Shown piece by piece: positions 32,901-42,372 of a stretch of 45,218 bases of DNA. The stretch spans positions 1 through 45,218 of the forward strand of contig JAMPCH010000019.1 in assembly GCA_023666265.1 (NCBI GenBank), read 5' to 3'. The position numbers and the translations under genes are program-made. Position 1 is the stretch's first letter. Each line of letters starts with the position of its first letter. The notes beneath the pieces were generated by a model. It saw nothing but the letters and a program-made list of their open reading frames with translations. It was not told the origin of the DNA and made no database searches. The DNA is from Roseburia sp. GTDB lineage: Bacteria > Bacillota > Clostridia > Oscillospirales > Ruminococcaceae.

Positions 32901-34272
32901 TACCGAGCGCGTTCGCGAAATTCTCGATAAACGAGCCGCACCCCGAGGAACAAGCTTCGTTCAATAAGATACTCTCGATCTCGCCGTTTTTGACGCGCAT
33001 ACACTTCATATCCTGCCCGCCGATGTCTAAAATAAACTCTACGCCGGGGAGGATCTTTTCCGCCGCCTTATAATGCGCCATCGTCTCGATCTCGCCATAG
33101 TCCGCGCCGAGCGCCGCCTTGATCAGATGCTCGCCGTAGCCCGTCGCGGTCGCCTTCGCGATCTCCGCTCCTTCGGGAAGGAGCGAATAGATCTCCTTTA
33201 AGATCCCGATCACGGATTTCAGCGGGTCGCCGAGGTTATTATTATAAAAGGAATAAAGGATCTCCGCCTTTTCGCTTAAAAGACACGCCTTTGTCGTCGT
33301 CGACCCCGCGTCGATCCCGAGATAACACTTCCCCTTATAAGAGGAAAGCTCCGCCGTCGGGATCACACAGGCGGCGTGGCGGCGGAGGAAGGCGTCCTTC
33401 TCCGCCTCATCCTTAAAGAGCGGCGCGAGGCGCTCGACCTCGCGGACGGTCACGCTCCCGAGCGCGTCGATCTTTTGGCGAAGGTCATCCGCCTTGACCG
33501 CCGCGCGGTTCTCCGAGAGCGCCGCGCCCGCCGCGACGAAAAGATTCGCGTCGGGCGGGAAGACGACCTCCTCGTCCGTTAGGTTTAACGTCTCGATAAA
33601 GCGCCTTCTCAGCTCGGAGAGATAGTGGAGCGGTCCGCCGAGGAAGGCGACGTGTCCTCGGATCGGCTTCCCACAGGCGAGACCGCTGATCGTCTGATTT
33701 ACGACGGACTGAAAGATCGAGGCGGCGACATCCGCTTTTTTCGCCCCGTCGTTTAAGAGCGGCTGGATATCGCTTTTGGCGAATACGCCGCAACGCGAGG
33801 CGATCGGATAGATCGTCTCGTAATCCTTCGCCAGCTCGTTGAGACCGCCGATGTCGGTATTGAGGAGCGCCGCCATCTGATCGATAAAAGCGCCCGTCCC
33901 GCCCGCGCAGGAGCCGTTCATCCGCTGTTCGATCCCGCCGCGAAGGTAGGTGATCTTAGCGTCCTCGCCGCCGAGCTCGATCGCGACATCCGTCTCGGGG
34001 ATCAGGGTCTCGATCGCGGTCGTCCCCGCCGAGACCTCTTGGACAAAGGGGATTCCGAGCCATTTCGCCGCCGAGATCCCGCCCGAGCCGGTCACGGCGA
34101 CGGTCAGCTCCTTAGCGCCGACCGCGCTAAGCCCCTCGCCGAGTACCTCGGCGAGCGTCTTTTTGATGTCCGAATAATGCCGCTGATATTTTTTATAAAT
34201 AAAGCGCCGCTCCTCGTCGAGTACTGCGAGCTTTACGGTCGTAGAACCGACGTCTAAGCCAAAATAAACCAT
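29986..34272 (-). CDS. Giant acyl-CoA dehydratase activase (BadF/HgdC type, fused)
   Basis: 1428 residues from the ATG at 34272 (GGGAAGGG upstream). Two ASKHA ATPase domains in a row: the first begins [17 protein letters not shown] with GGEDAKIT and [13 protein letters not shown] (about 120); the second begins [16 protein letters not shown] (about 315) with [10 protein letters not shown] and [16 protein letters not shown] (about 440). HgdC-type activases bind a [4Fe-4S] cluster between two subunits through such cysteines. Then come a cysteine cluster (RCGRCSNNC, about 600), a DUF2229 part ([14 protein letters not shown]) and a dehydratase-subunit-like C-terminus ([46 protein letters not shown]). 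The family drives ATP-dependent low-potential electron transfer; the substrate of this fused type is unknown. No dehydratase subunit genes adjoin. Confidence 0.88.
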   Translation of the reverse strand: MVYFGLDVGSTTVKLAVLDEERRFIYKKYQRHYSDIKKTLAEVLGEGLSAVGAKELTVAVTGSGGISAAKWLGIPFVQEVSAGTTAIETLIPETDVAIELGGEDAKITYLRGGIEQRMNGSCAGGTGAFIDQMAALLNTDIGGLNELAKDYETIYPIASRCGVFAKSDIQPLLNDGAKKADVAASIFQSVVNQTISGLACGKPIRGHVAFLGGPLHYLSELRRRFIETLNLTDEEVVFPPDANLFVAAGAALSENRAAVKADDLRQKIDALGSVTVREVERLAPLFKDEAEKDAFLRRHAACVIPTAELSSYKGKCYLGIDAGSTTTKACLLSEKAEILYSFYNNNLGDPLKSVIGILKEIYSLLPEGAEIAKATATGYGEHLIKAALGADYGEIETMAHYKAAEKILPGVEFILDIGGQDMKCMRVKNGEIESILLNEACSSGCGSFIENFANALGMTSKEFAEVGLTAENPVDLGSRCTVFMNSRVKQAQKEGASVADISAGLSYSVVKNALFKVIKIRDPKAMGEKIIVQGGTFLNPSVLRAFELTCGREVTRPDQAGLMGAYGSALVAMQRDDGKGSTLAKADALESFTIQKSTARCGRCSNNCLLTISKFGDGKRFITNNRCERGAGGSKERSDLPNLFDYKYKRLFEYYKPLPAEEAKRGVVGLPRVLGMYENYPFWFTFFTALGYSVKLSPKSSREIYDMGIETMPSESVCYPAKLSHGHIVSLLNDGVEFIFYPSLTYEMDNGSGGDNHYNCPVVASYSEVIKNSVPELRDQKIRFMNPFLPIYDEKAMARRLVEEFYPLGIGGEEIGSALAKAYAEDRAYKRDIRQKGEETVKMLRETGKKGIVLAGRPYHVDPEINHGIPEMINGYGFAVLTEDSVAHLGKLPRPIRVVDQWMYHSRLYAAAAFVGGEENLELVQLTSFGCGLDAVTTDEVQEILQGSGRMYTLLKIDEVNNLGAARIRLRSLLSVMEERERAGYHSDEVYTGYKRQPVYTKEMNERYTILAPQMAPYHFELLESAFNYSGYRLVILKDYSKKVVDTGLKYVNNDACYPSILTIGQLMHALESGEYDLDKTALMITQTGGACRATNYVSMIKKALIDGGYGDTPLLSLNFNGMEKQPGFKLSLPLAVRALMAVVYGDVLCRCLYRVRPYEAEKGSADRLYEKWNAYLREDLQKISFKRYKENIRRIVEEFGALPTLDIVKPRVGIVGEILVKYNPIANNDVVSLVEQEGAEAVVPDLMGFFYFFCDHANSRHELLTVSKKRYFLSNRAIDLLEWLEKPFIDALEGTKFGTFTPIAEMRRMVDGIVSTGNIAGEGWFLSAEMIELMHSGVNNIICMQPFACLPNHVTGKGVIGELRRRNPDSNIIAVDYDPGASEVNQINRIKLMLSQAMKKIRNGEETGAVKPPAAEVTDRYSELMSV

Positions 34273-34478
34273 TTTTATGTACCCTTCCCTTAACCTTAAC
34301 GATAAATTATGCCTCAAAGAATTACGCCAAAATACAGTATACACGAAAACAAATTTTTTTTCAATGGTTTTCAGCGAATTTTCCGAAAACTTTTCGAAAA
34401 CAGCCCGAAAAAATTCTTCCGAAAAATCAAAAAAATCACTTTCCCGCCGTATTTTTCCGCCGAATTGCGCGAAAAGGC

Positions 34479-34507
34479 TTGTAATTTTTCGGAAAATGCT
34501 GTATAAT
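34479..34507 (+). promoter_or_regulatory. Sigma-A promoter reading into the MITE and the DUF1858-trmK operon
   Basis: TTGTAA (34479-34484), 17 bases, TATAAT (34502-34507). Transcription would start just before the repeat at 34525. The region 34273-34478 is AT-rich with short TTTTC/GAAAA dyads and no gene. Confidence 0.7.
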
Positions 34508-34524
34508 ATAAATGTATGTACCGT

Positions 34525-34702
34525 TTAAGGGCTACACCGCACAATTATTGTCGTTCGAGTGGCAGTCAGATTTTTCGTCAGATTGTACAGATTTTATGCA
34601 GGAAGGCTGACGCCTTTCAAAGAAAATCTGTGCGATATGGCGGAAAATATGGCTGTCAATCGAGCGGCAAAGCGTAAGCGGTAATTGCGCGGTGTTGCCT
34701 AA
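34525..34702 (+). repeat. MITE-like structured repeat, copy 1
   Basis: About 178 bases with terminal inverted repeats TTAAGGgCTACACCGCACAA and an inverse ending GTGTTGCC. It is nearly fully self-complementary: GGCAGTCAGATTTTTC faces GGAAAATATGGCTGTC, CAGATTTT faces AAAATCTG, and the centre is AAGGC/GCCTT. A copy about 90% identical lies inverted at 38716-38894. It has no coding capacity, so it would need a transposase in trans. Confidence 0.75.
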
Positions 34703-34778
34703 GGTATATACGAGCTTTTAAAATTTGATCAAAGGGCGCGGAGCGGCGCTCCTGCCCAAAAAAGAAAGGAAAATAAAA

Positions 34779-34979
34779 ATGACTGTCACAAAAGATACCA
34801 TTATCGGCGAGATCCTCGATACCGACGCCGAGGCGGCGGCTCCCTTTTTCTTTGAGATCGGGATGCATTGTCTCGGCTGTCCCTCGGCGCGCGGCGAAAC
34901 GGTCGCGGAGGCTTGCGCCGTCCACGGCGTAGACGCCGACGAGCTGATCGCCAAGCTCAACCAAGCCATCAACGGCTGA
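34779..34979 (+). CDS. DUF1858 small disulfide-type protein
   Basis: 66 residues; GAAAGGA before the ATG. MTVTKDTIIGEILDTDAEAA, then FFEIGMHCLGCPSARGETVA: the DUF1858 pattern with the CxxC pair, also seen fused to hybrid-cluster proteins and NADH-type flavoproteins. Possibly a redox or metal carrier; the role is unproven. Stop and next start overlap (TGATG), so it is coupled to trmK. Confidence 0.8.
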   Translation: MTVTKDTIIGEILDTDAEAAAPFFFEIGMHCLGCPSARGETVAEACAVHGVDADELIAKLNQAING

Positions 34980-35575
34980 TGGACGCGCGGCTCTCCGCGA
35001 TCGCCGCGCTGGTGAGGCTCGACCGTAGGATCTGCGACGTGGGGACGGATCACGCGCTCCTCCCCTGTCTCCTTTATCGGCGGGGAGCGCGCGAGATCGT
35101 CGCCTGTGACGTCAACGACGGACCTTTAAAGGCGGCGCGTGACGCTGTTTTTAGGGAAGGCGCGGGGGACGCGATCCAAGTGATCCGATCGGACGGACTG
35201 CGCGACGTCCCGCCCTGTGACGACGTGATCGTCGCGGGAATGGGCGGGGAGCTGATCGCGCGGATCGTGACCGAGTGCCGCTTTTTAACGCCCGATACGC
35301 GGTTTATTTTACAGCCGATGACGCGGGCGGAGGCGCTTCGGCGCGCGCTGTACCGCGCGGGCTTTGAGATCATGCTTGAGAACGGCGTTTCGGCGGGCGG
35401 GCGGGTCTATACCGTCCTCCTCGTCCGTTATACGGGCGAAAAAACCGAGATCGACGACGGCTTCGCCTTTTTTGGGAAAAACGCCGACCCGCGCTATATC
35501 GCCTCGGTCGACCGCCGCTTACGGCGGCTCGCCGAGGGCGATCCGTATTATCATACGCTCCTTCGCGGGACGTGA
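34979..35575 (+). CDS. trmK: tRNA (adenine-22 N1) methyltransferase TrmK
   Basis: 198 residues. SAM-binding Rossmann protein: ICDVGTDHALLPCLLYRRGA (motif I region), VACDVNDGPLKAARD, VIVAGMGGELIARIV, FILQPMTRAEALRRALYRAG. These match TrmK (YqfN), which methylates N1 of A22 in tRNA of Gram-positive bacteria. The following Nif3-like gene is its regular neighbour in Firmicutes (yqfN-yqfO). TGATG overlap with the DUF1858 gene. Confidence 0.9.
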   Translation: MDARLSAIAALVRLDRRICDVGTDHALLPCLLYRRGAREIVACDVNDGPLKAARDAVFREGAGDAIQVIRSDGLRDVPPCDDVIVAGMGGELIARIVTECRFLTPDTRFILQPMTRAEALRRALYRAGFEIMLENGVSAGGRVYTVLLVRYTGEKTEIDDGFAFFGKNADPRYIASVDRRLRRLAEGDPYYHTLLRGT

Positions 35576-35593
35576 AACGGGAAAGGACGGAAT

Positions 35594-36373
35594 ATGACGA
35601 CCGTAGGCGAAATCTATGATTTTATCGATACCCTCGCCCCCTTCGGGACTCAGGACGGATTCGACAACTCGGGGCTTCTCGTCGGGGACGGCGGCGACCC
35701 GGTGACGCGGGTCGCCGTATGCCTCGACATCACGAACGGCGTGATCGCCGAGGCGCGGGCGGCGGGCGCGGAGCTGATCGTGTCTCACCACCCCGTGATC
35801 TTTCATAAGCCCGCGCGGATCGGGCGGGACAGCCCCGTCTATAAGCTGATCGAGAGCGGGATCGACGCGCTGTGCGTCCATACCCCGATCGATATGGCGC
35901 GGGGCGGGATCAGCGACCTGATGCTTCGGCGAATGGGTCTCGACGACGAGAACGCCGAGGTGCTTGACCCGATCCGCCCCGCCGAGGGGATCGGCTATGG
36001 GCGGGTCGTCCGCCTCGGCGAGGAGACGACCGCCGCCGCCCTCGCGGAAAGGGTAAAAGCCGCGTTTGGCTGTCCCTTTGTCCGATATGTCGACGGCGGG
36101 AAGGCGATCCGTACCGTCGCCGTCTCCTCGGGCGCGGGGAACGACGAAATTTATACCGCGATCGGGCGGGGCGCGGACGCGCTCGTCACCGGCGACGTCA
36201 AGCACCACGGCTTTATCGACGCCAAAAACGCGGGGCTGACCGTGATCGACGCGGGGCATTATCATACCGAGATCATCGTCTGTGAGCCGCTGACGCGGCG
36301 GCTGTCCGACCGCTTCCCCGAGGTGCGCTTTTTTATCCCCAGGGCTTCGGCGGACTGTTGTGAGACCCGTTAA
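35594..36373 (+). CDS. Nif3-like dinuclear metal protein (YqfO family)
   Basis: 259 residues. GTP cyclohydrolase I type 2 / NIF3 family with a two-metal centre. Seen: FDNSGLLVGD (about 23-32), SHHPVIFH (ligand histidines, about 64-71), CVHTPIDMA with His and Asp, and HYHTEIIV near the C-terminus. It lacks the inserted PII-like domain of Bacillus YqfO, hence the shorter length. Function unknown biochemically, although GTP hydrolase activity is reported for some. GGAAAGGA before the ATG; 18 bases after trmK. Confidence 0.88.
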   Translation: MTTVGEIYDFIDTLAPFGTQDGFDNSGLLVGDGGDPVTRVAVCLDITNGVIAEARAAGAELIVSHHPVIFHKPARIGRDSPVYKLIESGIDALCVHTPIDMARGGISDLMLRRMGLDDENAEVLDPIRPAEGIGYGRVVRLGEETTAAALAERVKAAFGCPFVRYVDGGKAIRTVAVSSGAGNDEIYTAIGRGADALVTGDVKHHGFIDAKNAGLTVIDAGHYHTEIIVCEPLTRRLSDRFPEVRFFIPRASADCCETR

Positions 36374-36433
36374 AGCGGGCTTGTTTTCGTTTTTTCTTTT
36401 TATTTTTTGAAGGTAGCATAGGGGGGTAGCTTT

Positions 36434-38209
36434 ATGTCGCTCGACGGCGCGTTTTTACACGGCGTGATGCTCGAGATGCTCGGGCGCGGACTGATCGGCG
36501 GGCGGGTCGATAAAATTTTCCAGCCCTCGCGGGACGAGATCCTTCTCTCGATCCGAACTTTTAACGGGGCGGAGAAGATCCTTTTCTCGGCGAATACCTC
36601 CTCCGCCGCCGTCCACCTGACGGCGAAAACGCCCGAGAACCCGAAGCAGCCCCCCGTCCTTTGTATGCTCTTTCGGAAGTATCTTTCGGGCGGACGGCTC
36701 ACCGCCATTCATCAGGACGGGCTGGAACGTATCCTCAATTTTGACTTTGAATGTATGAACGAGATCGGCGACACGGTCGAGAATCGGATCGCCGCCGAGA
36801 TCATGGGGAAATACAGCAACATCATCCTCCTCACAAAAAAAGAGGACGGCTGGCGCGTCGTCGACAGCGTAAAGCGCGTGACCGACGATATTTCCTCGGT
36901 GAGGCGCGTTTTACCGAATATCCGCTATGAGCTCCCGCCCCGGACGGAGCGGCTCAACCTCCTCGACTATGACTTTAGCGACCTCGCCGAGCGCCTCCTC
37001 CCCTTTAAGGAACAAAGGCTCGCGAAGGCGCTCTCCTCCCTCTTTGAGGGGATCTCGCCGCTCTTCGCGCGGGAATGTGCCTACGCCTGTACAAGGGACA
37101 CGGACGCGGCGGTCGGGGCACTCACGGAGGATCGGGTCGAAAAGCTTGTCTTTTTCCTAAAGGCGAGCCGACGGACGCTCCTCGAGGGGAACGGCTGTAC
37201 CATGCTCACCGATCGGAGCGGGAAGCCGAAGGACTTCTCCTTTATCCCGATCGCCCAGTACGGCGCGGAGCTGGTCGAGGTGAGATTTGACAGCCCCGGG
37301 GCGCTCCTCGACCGATTTTTCGGCGAGCGGGCGGACGCGGATCGGGTCAAACAGCGCTCGGGCGACCTCCTCAAAACCATTCTCGCGATCTATGAGCGTA
37401 CCGAGCGGAAACTCGCCGTCCGGCGAAAGGAGCTGGAGGACTGCGCCGGGCGGGAGGAGCTTCGTATCTGCGGCGAGCTTTTGAGCGCGAACCTCTACCG
37501 CGCGGAGCGCGGCATGAACGAGCTGGTCGTCGAGGACTATGTAAACGGCGGGACGCGGCGGATCGCGCTCGACCTCCGCTTGACCCCCGCCCAAAACGCG
37601 CAGAAATACTTCTCGGAATATAAAAAGCTCGACACCGCCGAAAAAATGCTGACCAAGCTGATCGACCAAGGCGAAAAAGAGCTTTTATACATTGACAGCG
37701 TCTTTGACGCCGCGTCGCGGGTCGGGAGCGGCGCGGGGAGCGAGGCGGCTCTCGCCGAAATTCGCCGAGAGCTTACCGAGACGGGCTATCTAAAGCCCTC
37801 AAAAAACGACGGGAGGCGAAAGGAAAAGCCGCTCCCGCCGCTGAAATTCCGCTCGTCGGACGGCTATGAAATCCTCGTCGGACGGAATAACTATCAAAAC
37901 GACCGCTTGACGCTCAAAACGGCGGACGGGGGCGATCTTTGGCTTCATACTCAAAAGATCGCCGGCTCACACGTCATTATCCGCGCCGAGGGGGCGGAGA
38001 TCCCCGAGCGGACGATCGAGGAGGCGGCGATCCTCGCCGCGACCTGTTCCAAGGGGCGGGGCGGAACAAAGATCCCCGTCGATTATACCCGCGTCCGCTA
38101 TGTTAAAAAGCCGAACGGCGCGAAGCCCGGTATGGTGATCTTCACCAACAACCGCACCGTCCTCGTCGACCCCGACGAGGGACTATATGAAAGGATACTT
38201 GAGAAATGA
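36434..38209 (+). CDS. rqcH: Ribosome quality control protein RqcH (NFACT family)
   Basis: 591 residues. It binds stalled 50S-peptidyl-tRNA complexes and directs C-terminal alanine tailing. Seen: NFACT-N with MSLDGAFLHGVMLEMLGRGL and VDKIFQPSRDE, a middle coiled coil (about 380-440), and NFACT-R/DUF814 with YEILVGRNNYQNDRLTLKTA and GDLWLHTQKIAGSHVII, then YTRVRYVKKPNGAKPGMVIF. Long known as fibronectin-binding protein FbpA. GGGGGG before the ATG. The next gene overlaps its stop by four bases. Confidence 0.93.
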   Translation: MSLDGAFLHGVMLEMLGRGLIGGRVDKIFQPSRDEILLSIRTFNGAEKILFSANTSSAAVHLTAKTPENPKQPPVLCMLFRKYLSGGRLTAIHQDGLERILNFDFECMNEIGDTVENRIAAEIMGKYSNIILLTKKEDGWRVVDSVKRVTDDISSVRRVLPNIRYELPPRTERLNLLDYDFSDLAERLLPFKEQRLAKALSSLFEGISPLFARECAYACTRDTDAAVGALTEDRVEKLVFFLKASRRTLLEGNGCTMLTDRSGKPKDFSFIPIAQYGAELVEVRFDSPGALLDRFFGERADADRVKQRSGDLLKTILAIYERTERKLAVRRKELEDCAGREELRICGELLSANLYRAERGMNELVVEDYVNGGTRRIALDLRLTPAQNAQKYFSEYKKLDTAEKMLTKLIDQGEKELLYIDSVFDAASRVGSGAGSEAALAEIRRELTETGYLKPSKNDGRRKEKPLPPLKFRSSDGYEILVGRNNYQNDRLTLKTADGGDLWLHTQKIAGSHVIIRAEGAEIPERTIEEAAILAATCSKGRGGTKIPVDYTRVRYVKKPNGAKPGMVIFTNNRTVLVDPDEGLYERILEK

Positions 38210-38664
38210 CCGAGAGGAAGGCGCGGCTCTGTCCGAAATGCGGCTGTATCTTCCGCGACGGGCGGAGCGAATGTCACGACTGCGGTCGGTTTACGCGACC
38301 CGCGACCGAGGAAGAACTGCTCCGCTTTGAGAAGGAGAGCCGACGGCGCTCGGCGCGCTCCGCCGCCGCCGCGAACGGTACGCGCCCAAAGCCCTTCCAA
38401 TGGATCGCGGCGGGGATACTGACCGCTTACGGCGCGGTCACGGCGCTCCTTCTCGGCGGCGTCTTTCTTCGGCTCTTGGTCTTTGACCTCGTCGTGAGCG
38501 CGGCGCTCTTGATCCCTTCGCCCGATTGGGGAGAGATCCTCCTCGTCCTCGCGAAGCGGGGAAAGCCGCGTATTTCGGTCTGCTATCATTACCGCGCGCT
38601 TCTCGTCCTGACGATCTTCGCCGCCGTGATGAACATCGGGATCGGTCTGACGGCGCGGGGCTGA
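38206..38664 (+). CDS. Zinc-ribbon membrane protein
   Basis: 152 residues. N-terminal rubredoxin-like knuckles CPKCG (9-13) and CHDCG (23-27), a charged linker, then two or three membrane helices (about 65-83, 84-105, 128-148). ATGA overlap with rqcH suggests coupled translation. No function known; such small ribbon-plus-helix proteins are common in Clostridia. Confidence 0.7.
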   Translation: MTERKARLCPKCGCIFRDGRSECHDCGRFTRPATEEELLRFEKESRRRSARSAAAANGTRPKPFQWIAAGILTAYGAVTALLLGGVFLRLLVFDLVVSAALLIPSPDWGEILLVLAKRGKPRISVCYHYRALLVLTIFAAVMNIGIGLTARG

Positions 38665-38715
38665 ACGTTTAACGAAAAAACGCCGCAACGCACGCCTTCA
38701 CAAAAAATAAACACA

Positions 38716-38894
38716 TTAAGGCAACACCGCACAATTACCGGCTACGCCTTTGCCGCCCGATTGACAGCCATATTTTCCGTCATATTGCACAGAATTTTTT
38801 TGAAAGGCGTCAGCCTTCCTGCAAAAATTCTGCACAATCTGACGAAAAATCTGACTGCCACTCGAACGACAATAATCGTGCGGTGTAGCCTTAA
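38716..38894 (-). repeat. MITE-like structured repeat, copy 2 (inverted)
   Basis: About 179 bases, inverse orientation to 34525-34702. Read on the minus strand it begins TTAAGGCTACACCGCAC and ends GTGCGGTGTTGCCTTAA. Stem differences are compensatory: CAGAATTTT/AAAATTCTG here, CAGATTTT/AAAATCTG in copy 1. It ends 22 bases before the valS start codon and forms most of its 5' region. Confidence 0.78.
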
Positions 38895-38916
38895 CAAAAA
38901 GAAAGGACAAAACAGC

Positions 38917-41553
38917 ATGAAAAAAGAACTCGCAAAGACCTATGCCCCAAAGGATTTTGAGGAACGGATCTATCGGGACTGGGAGGAAAAGGGGTACTTT
39001 CACGCCGAGCGCGACCCCGCGAAAAAGCCCTATACGATCGTCATGCCGCCGCCGAACATCACGGGTCAGCTCCATATGGGTCACGCACTCGACTGTACCC
39101 TACAAGACATCCTGATCCGCTTTAAGCGAATGGAGGGGTACGCCGCGCTGTGGCTCCCCGGGACGGATCACGCCGCGCTCGCGACCGAGGCTAAGATCGT
39201 CTCGGCGATGAAGGAGGAGGGCGTGACCAAGCATCAGCTCGGACGCGAGGGCTTTTTAAAACGCGCATGGGACTGGAACGACAAGTACGGAAATCGGATC
39301 AAGGAGCAACAACGGAAAATGGGCAGCTCCTGTGACTGGGATCGCGACCGCTTTACGATGGACGAGGGCTGTTCAAAAGCCGTCCAAAAGGTCTTTATCG
39401 ACCTATATCGTAAAGGGCTGATCTATCGCGGCGAGCGGATCATCAACTGGTGTCCCGCCTGTAAGACCTCGATCTCGGATATCGAGACGGAATATGAGGA
39501 ACAGGACGGCTTTTTTTGGCATATCAACTATCCGATCGCGGACGGCTCGGGCTATGTCGAGATCGCGACGACCCGCCCCGAGACGCTCCTCGGCGACTCC
39601 GCCGTCGCGGTCAACCCCAAGGACGAGCGCTATACCGCCCTCGTCGGGAAGACGTTAAAGCTCCCGCTCACCGACCGCGAGATCCCGGTCGTCGCGGACG
39701 AATACGTCGACCCGGATTTTGGGACGGGCTGTGTCAAGATCACGCCCGCCCACGACCCGAACGACTTTGAGGTCGGGAAGCGTCATAACCTCCCCGTGAT
39801 CCATATGATGAATGACGACGCGACGATAAACGCCGAATACGGCGGGAAGTACGCGGGTCTCGACCGCTACGCGGCGCGAAAGGCGATCGTCGCCGATCTC
39901 GAGGCGGCGGGGCTACTCGTCAAGGTTGAGCCGCATAAACACAACGTCGGTACTTGTCAACGGTGCGGGACGACGGTCGAGCCGACCGCCTCTCTACAAT
40001 GGTTCGTCAAAATGAAGGAGCTGGCGAAGCCCGCGATCGACGTCGTAAAGAGCGGCGAACTGCGCTTTGTCCCGAGGCGCTTTGAGAACAGCTATCTGTA
40101 CTGGATGGAGAATATCCGCGACTGGTGTATCTCCCGTCAGATATGGTGGGGGCATCGTATCCCCGCGTATTACTGTCAAAATAAGGACTGCGGTCATACC
40201 GAGATCACGCTCGACGGGGTCGAGAAATGCCCGAAATGCGGCGCGGCGATGATCCAGGACGACGACACGCTCGATACGTGGTTCAGCTCGGCGCTTTGGC
40301 CCTTCTCGACCCTCGGCTGGCCCGAAAAAACGCCCGATTACGACTATTTTTACCCGACCCAAACGCTCGTCACCGGCTATGACATCATCACCTTTTGGGT
40401 CTCGCGTATGATCTTCTCGGGCTTGGAGCATACGGGGGAAAAGCCGTTTCAATATGTCCTGATCCACGGTCTCGTCCGCGACGAACAGGGGCGAAAGATG
40501 AGTAAATCGCTCGGGAACGGGGTCGACCCGCTCGAGATCATCGACCGCTACGGCGCGGACGCGCTTCGCCTGACGCTCGTCACGGGGAACAGCCCCGGGA
40601 ACGATATGCGCTGGAGCGAGGCGAAGATCACCGCCTCGCGCAACTTCGCGAATAAGCTTTGGAACGCCTCGCGGTATATTTTAATGAACCTACCCGACGA
40701 TTTTGAGAAGGCGGTTCTCCCCGACACGCTCGCGATCGAGGACAAGTGGATCTTAACGCTTTATAACCGCCTGATCTCCGAGGTCACGGATAACCTCGAG
40801 AGCTTTGAGCTCGGGGTCGCGATCGGGAAGCTCTATGACTTTATTTGGGACATTTACTGCGACTGGTATATCGAGCTGACGAAGCCCCGCATCGCGGCGG
40901 GCGGCGAGACCGCGCGGGCGGCGCAAAACGTCCTTGTGTTCGTCATTCAGGGCGTGTTAAAGCTCCTCCACCCGTTTATGCCGTTTATTACCGAGGAGAT
41001 CTGGCGGTCTATGCCCGTCGCGGATCAGCCGGAGAGTATTATGGTCGCGAAATGGTGCGAGGCGGACGACGCGCTCGCCTTCCCAAAAGAAGCCGAAGCC
41101 TTTACAAAGATCATCGACGCGATCCGCGCTGTCCGCGCTCAACGAAGCGAGCTGAACGTCCCCCCGTCCAAAAGGGTCTCCATGCATATCGAGACGGCGG
41201 ATACGGCGCTTTTTGAGGACTGTAAGGTCTTTTTTGAGCGGCTCGCGGGCGCGGGCGCGATCACCGTTTCGGAAAGTCCGATCCCCTCCGAGGGGACGGT
41301 CACGGCGGTCACCTCGGCGGCGCGCGTCTTTATGCCGCTCGGCGAGCTCGTCGACCGCGAGAAGGAGCTTTTAAGGCTCGAGAAGGAGCGTAAGACCGTC
41401 CAAAAGGACATCGACTTCCTCTCCGGGAAGCTCGGTAACGAGGGCTTTTTGGCGAAAGCACCCGCCGCGCAGGTCGAGAGCGAACGCGCGAAGCTCGCGA
41501 AGGCGGAGGAAAAAATGCGCCGCGTCCTCGAATCGATCGAGGCGCTGAAGTAA
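38917..41553 (+). CDS. valS: Valyl-tRNA synthetase
   Basis: 878 residues from the ATG at 38917 (AGAAAGGA upstream). Class I aminoacyl-tRNA synthetase charging tRNA-Val. Seen: HMGH (53-56) within [16 protein letters not shown], an editing CP1 domain with [10 protein letters not shown], a zinc knuckle [20 protein letters not shown] (527-531), an anticodon-binding helical domain and the C-terminal coiled-coil arm (about 810-878) specific to ValRS. No T-box leader is visible, though valS of Firmicutes often has one; the upstream space is taken by the MITE-like repeat. Confidence 0.96.
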   Translation: MKKELAKTYAPKDFEERIYRDWEEKGYFHAERDPAKKPYTIVMPPPNITGQLHMGHALDCTLQDILIRFKRMEGYAALWLPGTDHAALATEAKIVSAMKEEGVTKHQLGREGFLKRAWDWNDKYGNRIKEQQRKMGSSCDWDRDRFTMDEGCSKAVQKVFIDLYRKGLIYRGERIINWCPACKTSISDIETEYEEQDGFFWHINYPIADGSGYVEIATTRPETLLGDSAVAVNPKDERYTALVGKTLKLPLTDREIPVVADEYVDPDFGTGCVKITPAHDPNDFEVGKRHNLPVIHMMNDDATINAEYGGKYAGLDRYAARKAIVADLEAAGLLVKVEPHKHNVGTCQRCGTTVEPTASLQWFVKMKELAKPAIDVVKSGELRFVPRRFENSYLYWMENIRDWCISRQIWWGHRIPAYYCQNKDCGHTEITLDGVEKCPKCGAAMIQDDDTLDTWFSSALWPFSTLGWPEKTPDYDYFYPTQTLVTGYDIITFWVSRMIFSGLEHTGEKPFQYVLIHGLVRDEQGRKMSKSLGNGVDPLEIIDRYGADALRLTLVTGNSPGNDMRWSEAKITASRNFANKLWNASRYILMNLPDDFEKAVLPDTLAIEDKWILTLYNRLISEVTDNLESFELGVAIGKLYDFIWDIYCDWYIELTKPRIAAGGETARAAQNVLVFVIQGVLKLLHPFMPFITEEIWRSMPVADQPESIMVAKWCEADDALAFPKEAEAFTKIIDAIRAVRAQRSELNVPPSKRVSMHIETADTALFEDCKVFFERLAGAGAITVSESPIPSEGTVTAVTSAARVFMPLGELVDREKELLRLEKERKTVQKDIDFLSGKLGNEGFLAKAPAAQVESERAKLAKAEEKMRRVLESIEALK

Positions 41554-41590
41554 GGCAAAATCCCCCAAACAAACGAAAGGACACTCCCCT

Positions 41591-42271
41591 ATGCTCAGAA
41601 ATATTTTATTTATCCTACTCTTTCTCCTCGTTTACGGCGCGATCTTTTTGATCGGGAGCTATCGCCCGAACGAAGCGCTCACCGATCGGGCGGAGAACGG
41701 GACGTTCTCGACCGAGACGGACGGCGGGATACGCTATGTCAGCGACCGCTACGGTCTGACGTTTGATTATGAGCCGGACTGGATCATCTTTGACGGCGTA
41801 CAGCTCGAGAAACAGATCCGCGACCTCGGCTATACCGACGAAGAGATCGAGGACGCCTATGACTGTGAACTCGGAAATCTCGTCTTTCTCGGCGGTTTTT
41901 TAAGCCCGGGCGCGACCCTCAGGATCACAGTCGAAAAGGATAACGCGATCCCGCCGGATTCCTTCTCGTCGTCCGATCTCCAAAAGCTCATCGACTATCA
42001 GCGCGAGATGACCCTTTACGCGGGCGGGGTCTGGGGATCGGGGAACGGTTTTGTCCTCCCCGCTCAGGGGAACGCCGCGCGGGTACTCTTATACTATTAT
42101 GACTATGAATATCTCGGCGAATACGACGCGACCTTTTGCGCGATGTTAAACGTGAACGGGAATATCGTTATGCTCGACGGGTATTATAACGACGTTGACG
42201 GGCTGACGACGCTGACGGAATTTGTCAAAAAAGGGATGACCGTGACCTCGTCGGGAGATTCGGCGATCTGA
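41591..42271 (+). CDS. Membrane-anchored protein of unknown function
   Basis: 226 residues; AAAGGA before the ATG. One N-terminal hydrophobic helix (about 4-22), then an acidic outer domain. The part GGIRYVSDRYGLTFDYEPDW, with later strand-like segments, resembles PsbP-like or DUF1795-type surface domains, but the likeness is weak. 37 bases after valS; probably co-transcribed. Strong terminator follows. Confidence 0.65.
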   Translation: MLRNILFILLFLLVYGAIFLIGSYRPNEALTDRAENGTFSTETDGGIRYVSDRYGLTFDYEPDWIIFDGVQLEKQIRDLGYTDEEIEDAYDCELGNLVFLGGFLSPGATLRITVEKDNAIPPDSFSSSDLQKLIDYQREMTLYAGGVWGSGNGFVLPAQGNAARVLLYYYDYEYLGEYDATFCAMLNVNGNIVMLDGYYNDVDGLTTLTEFVKKGMTVTSSGDSAI

Positions 42272-42282
42272 ACGAGCTACAT

Positions 42283-42322
42283 AAAAAGCGCACGGCGGGA
42301 AGCTTCCGCCGTGCGCTTTTTT
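42283..42322. terminator. Strong intrinsic terminator
   Basis: AAAAAGCGCACGGCGG pairs with CCGCCGTGCGCTTTTTT; AT tracts on both sides make it work in both directions. Confidence 0.9.
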
Positions 42323-42372
42323 CATATCTCCCCGTTTTACCGCATAAAGATACGGAAAGGAGATGTTTTTTT

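Noticed and set aside
38665-38916. T-box riboswitch upstream of valS
   Set aside because: No T-box consensus or specifier stem was found; the space is filled by the MITE-like repeat.
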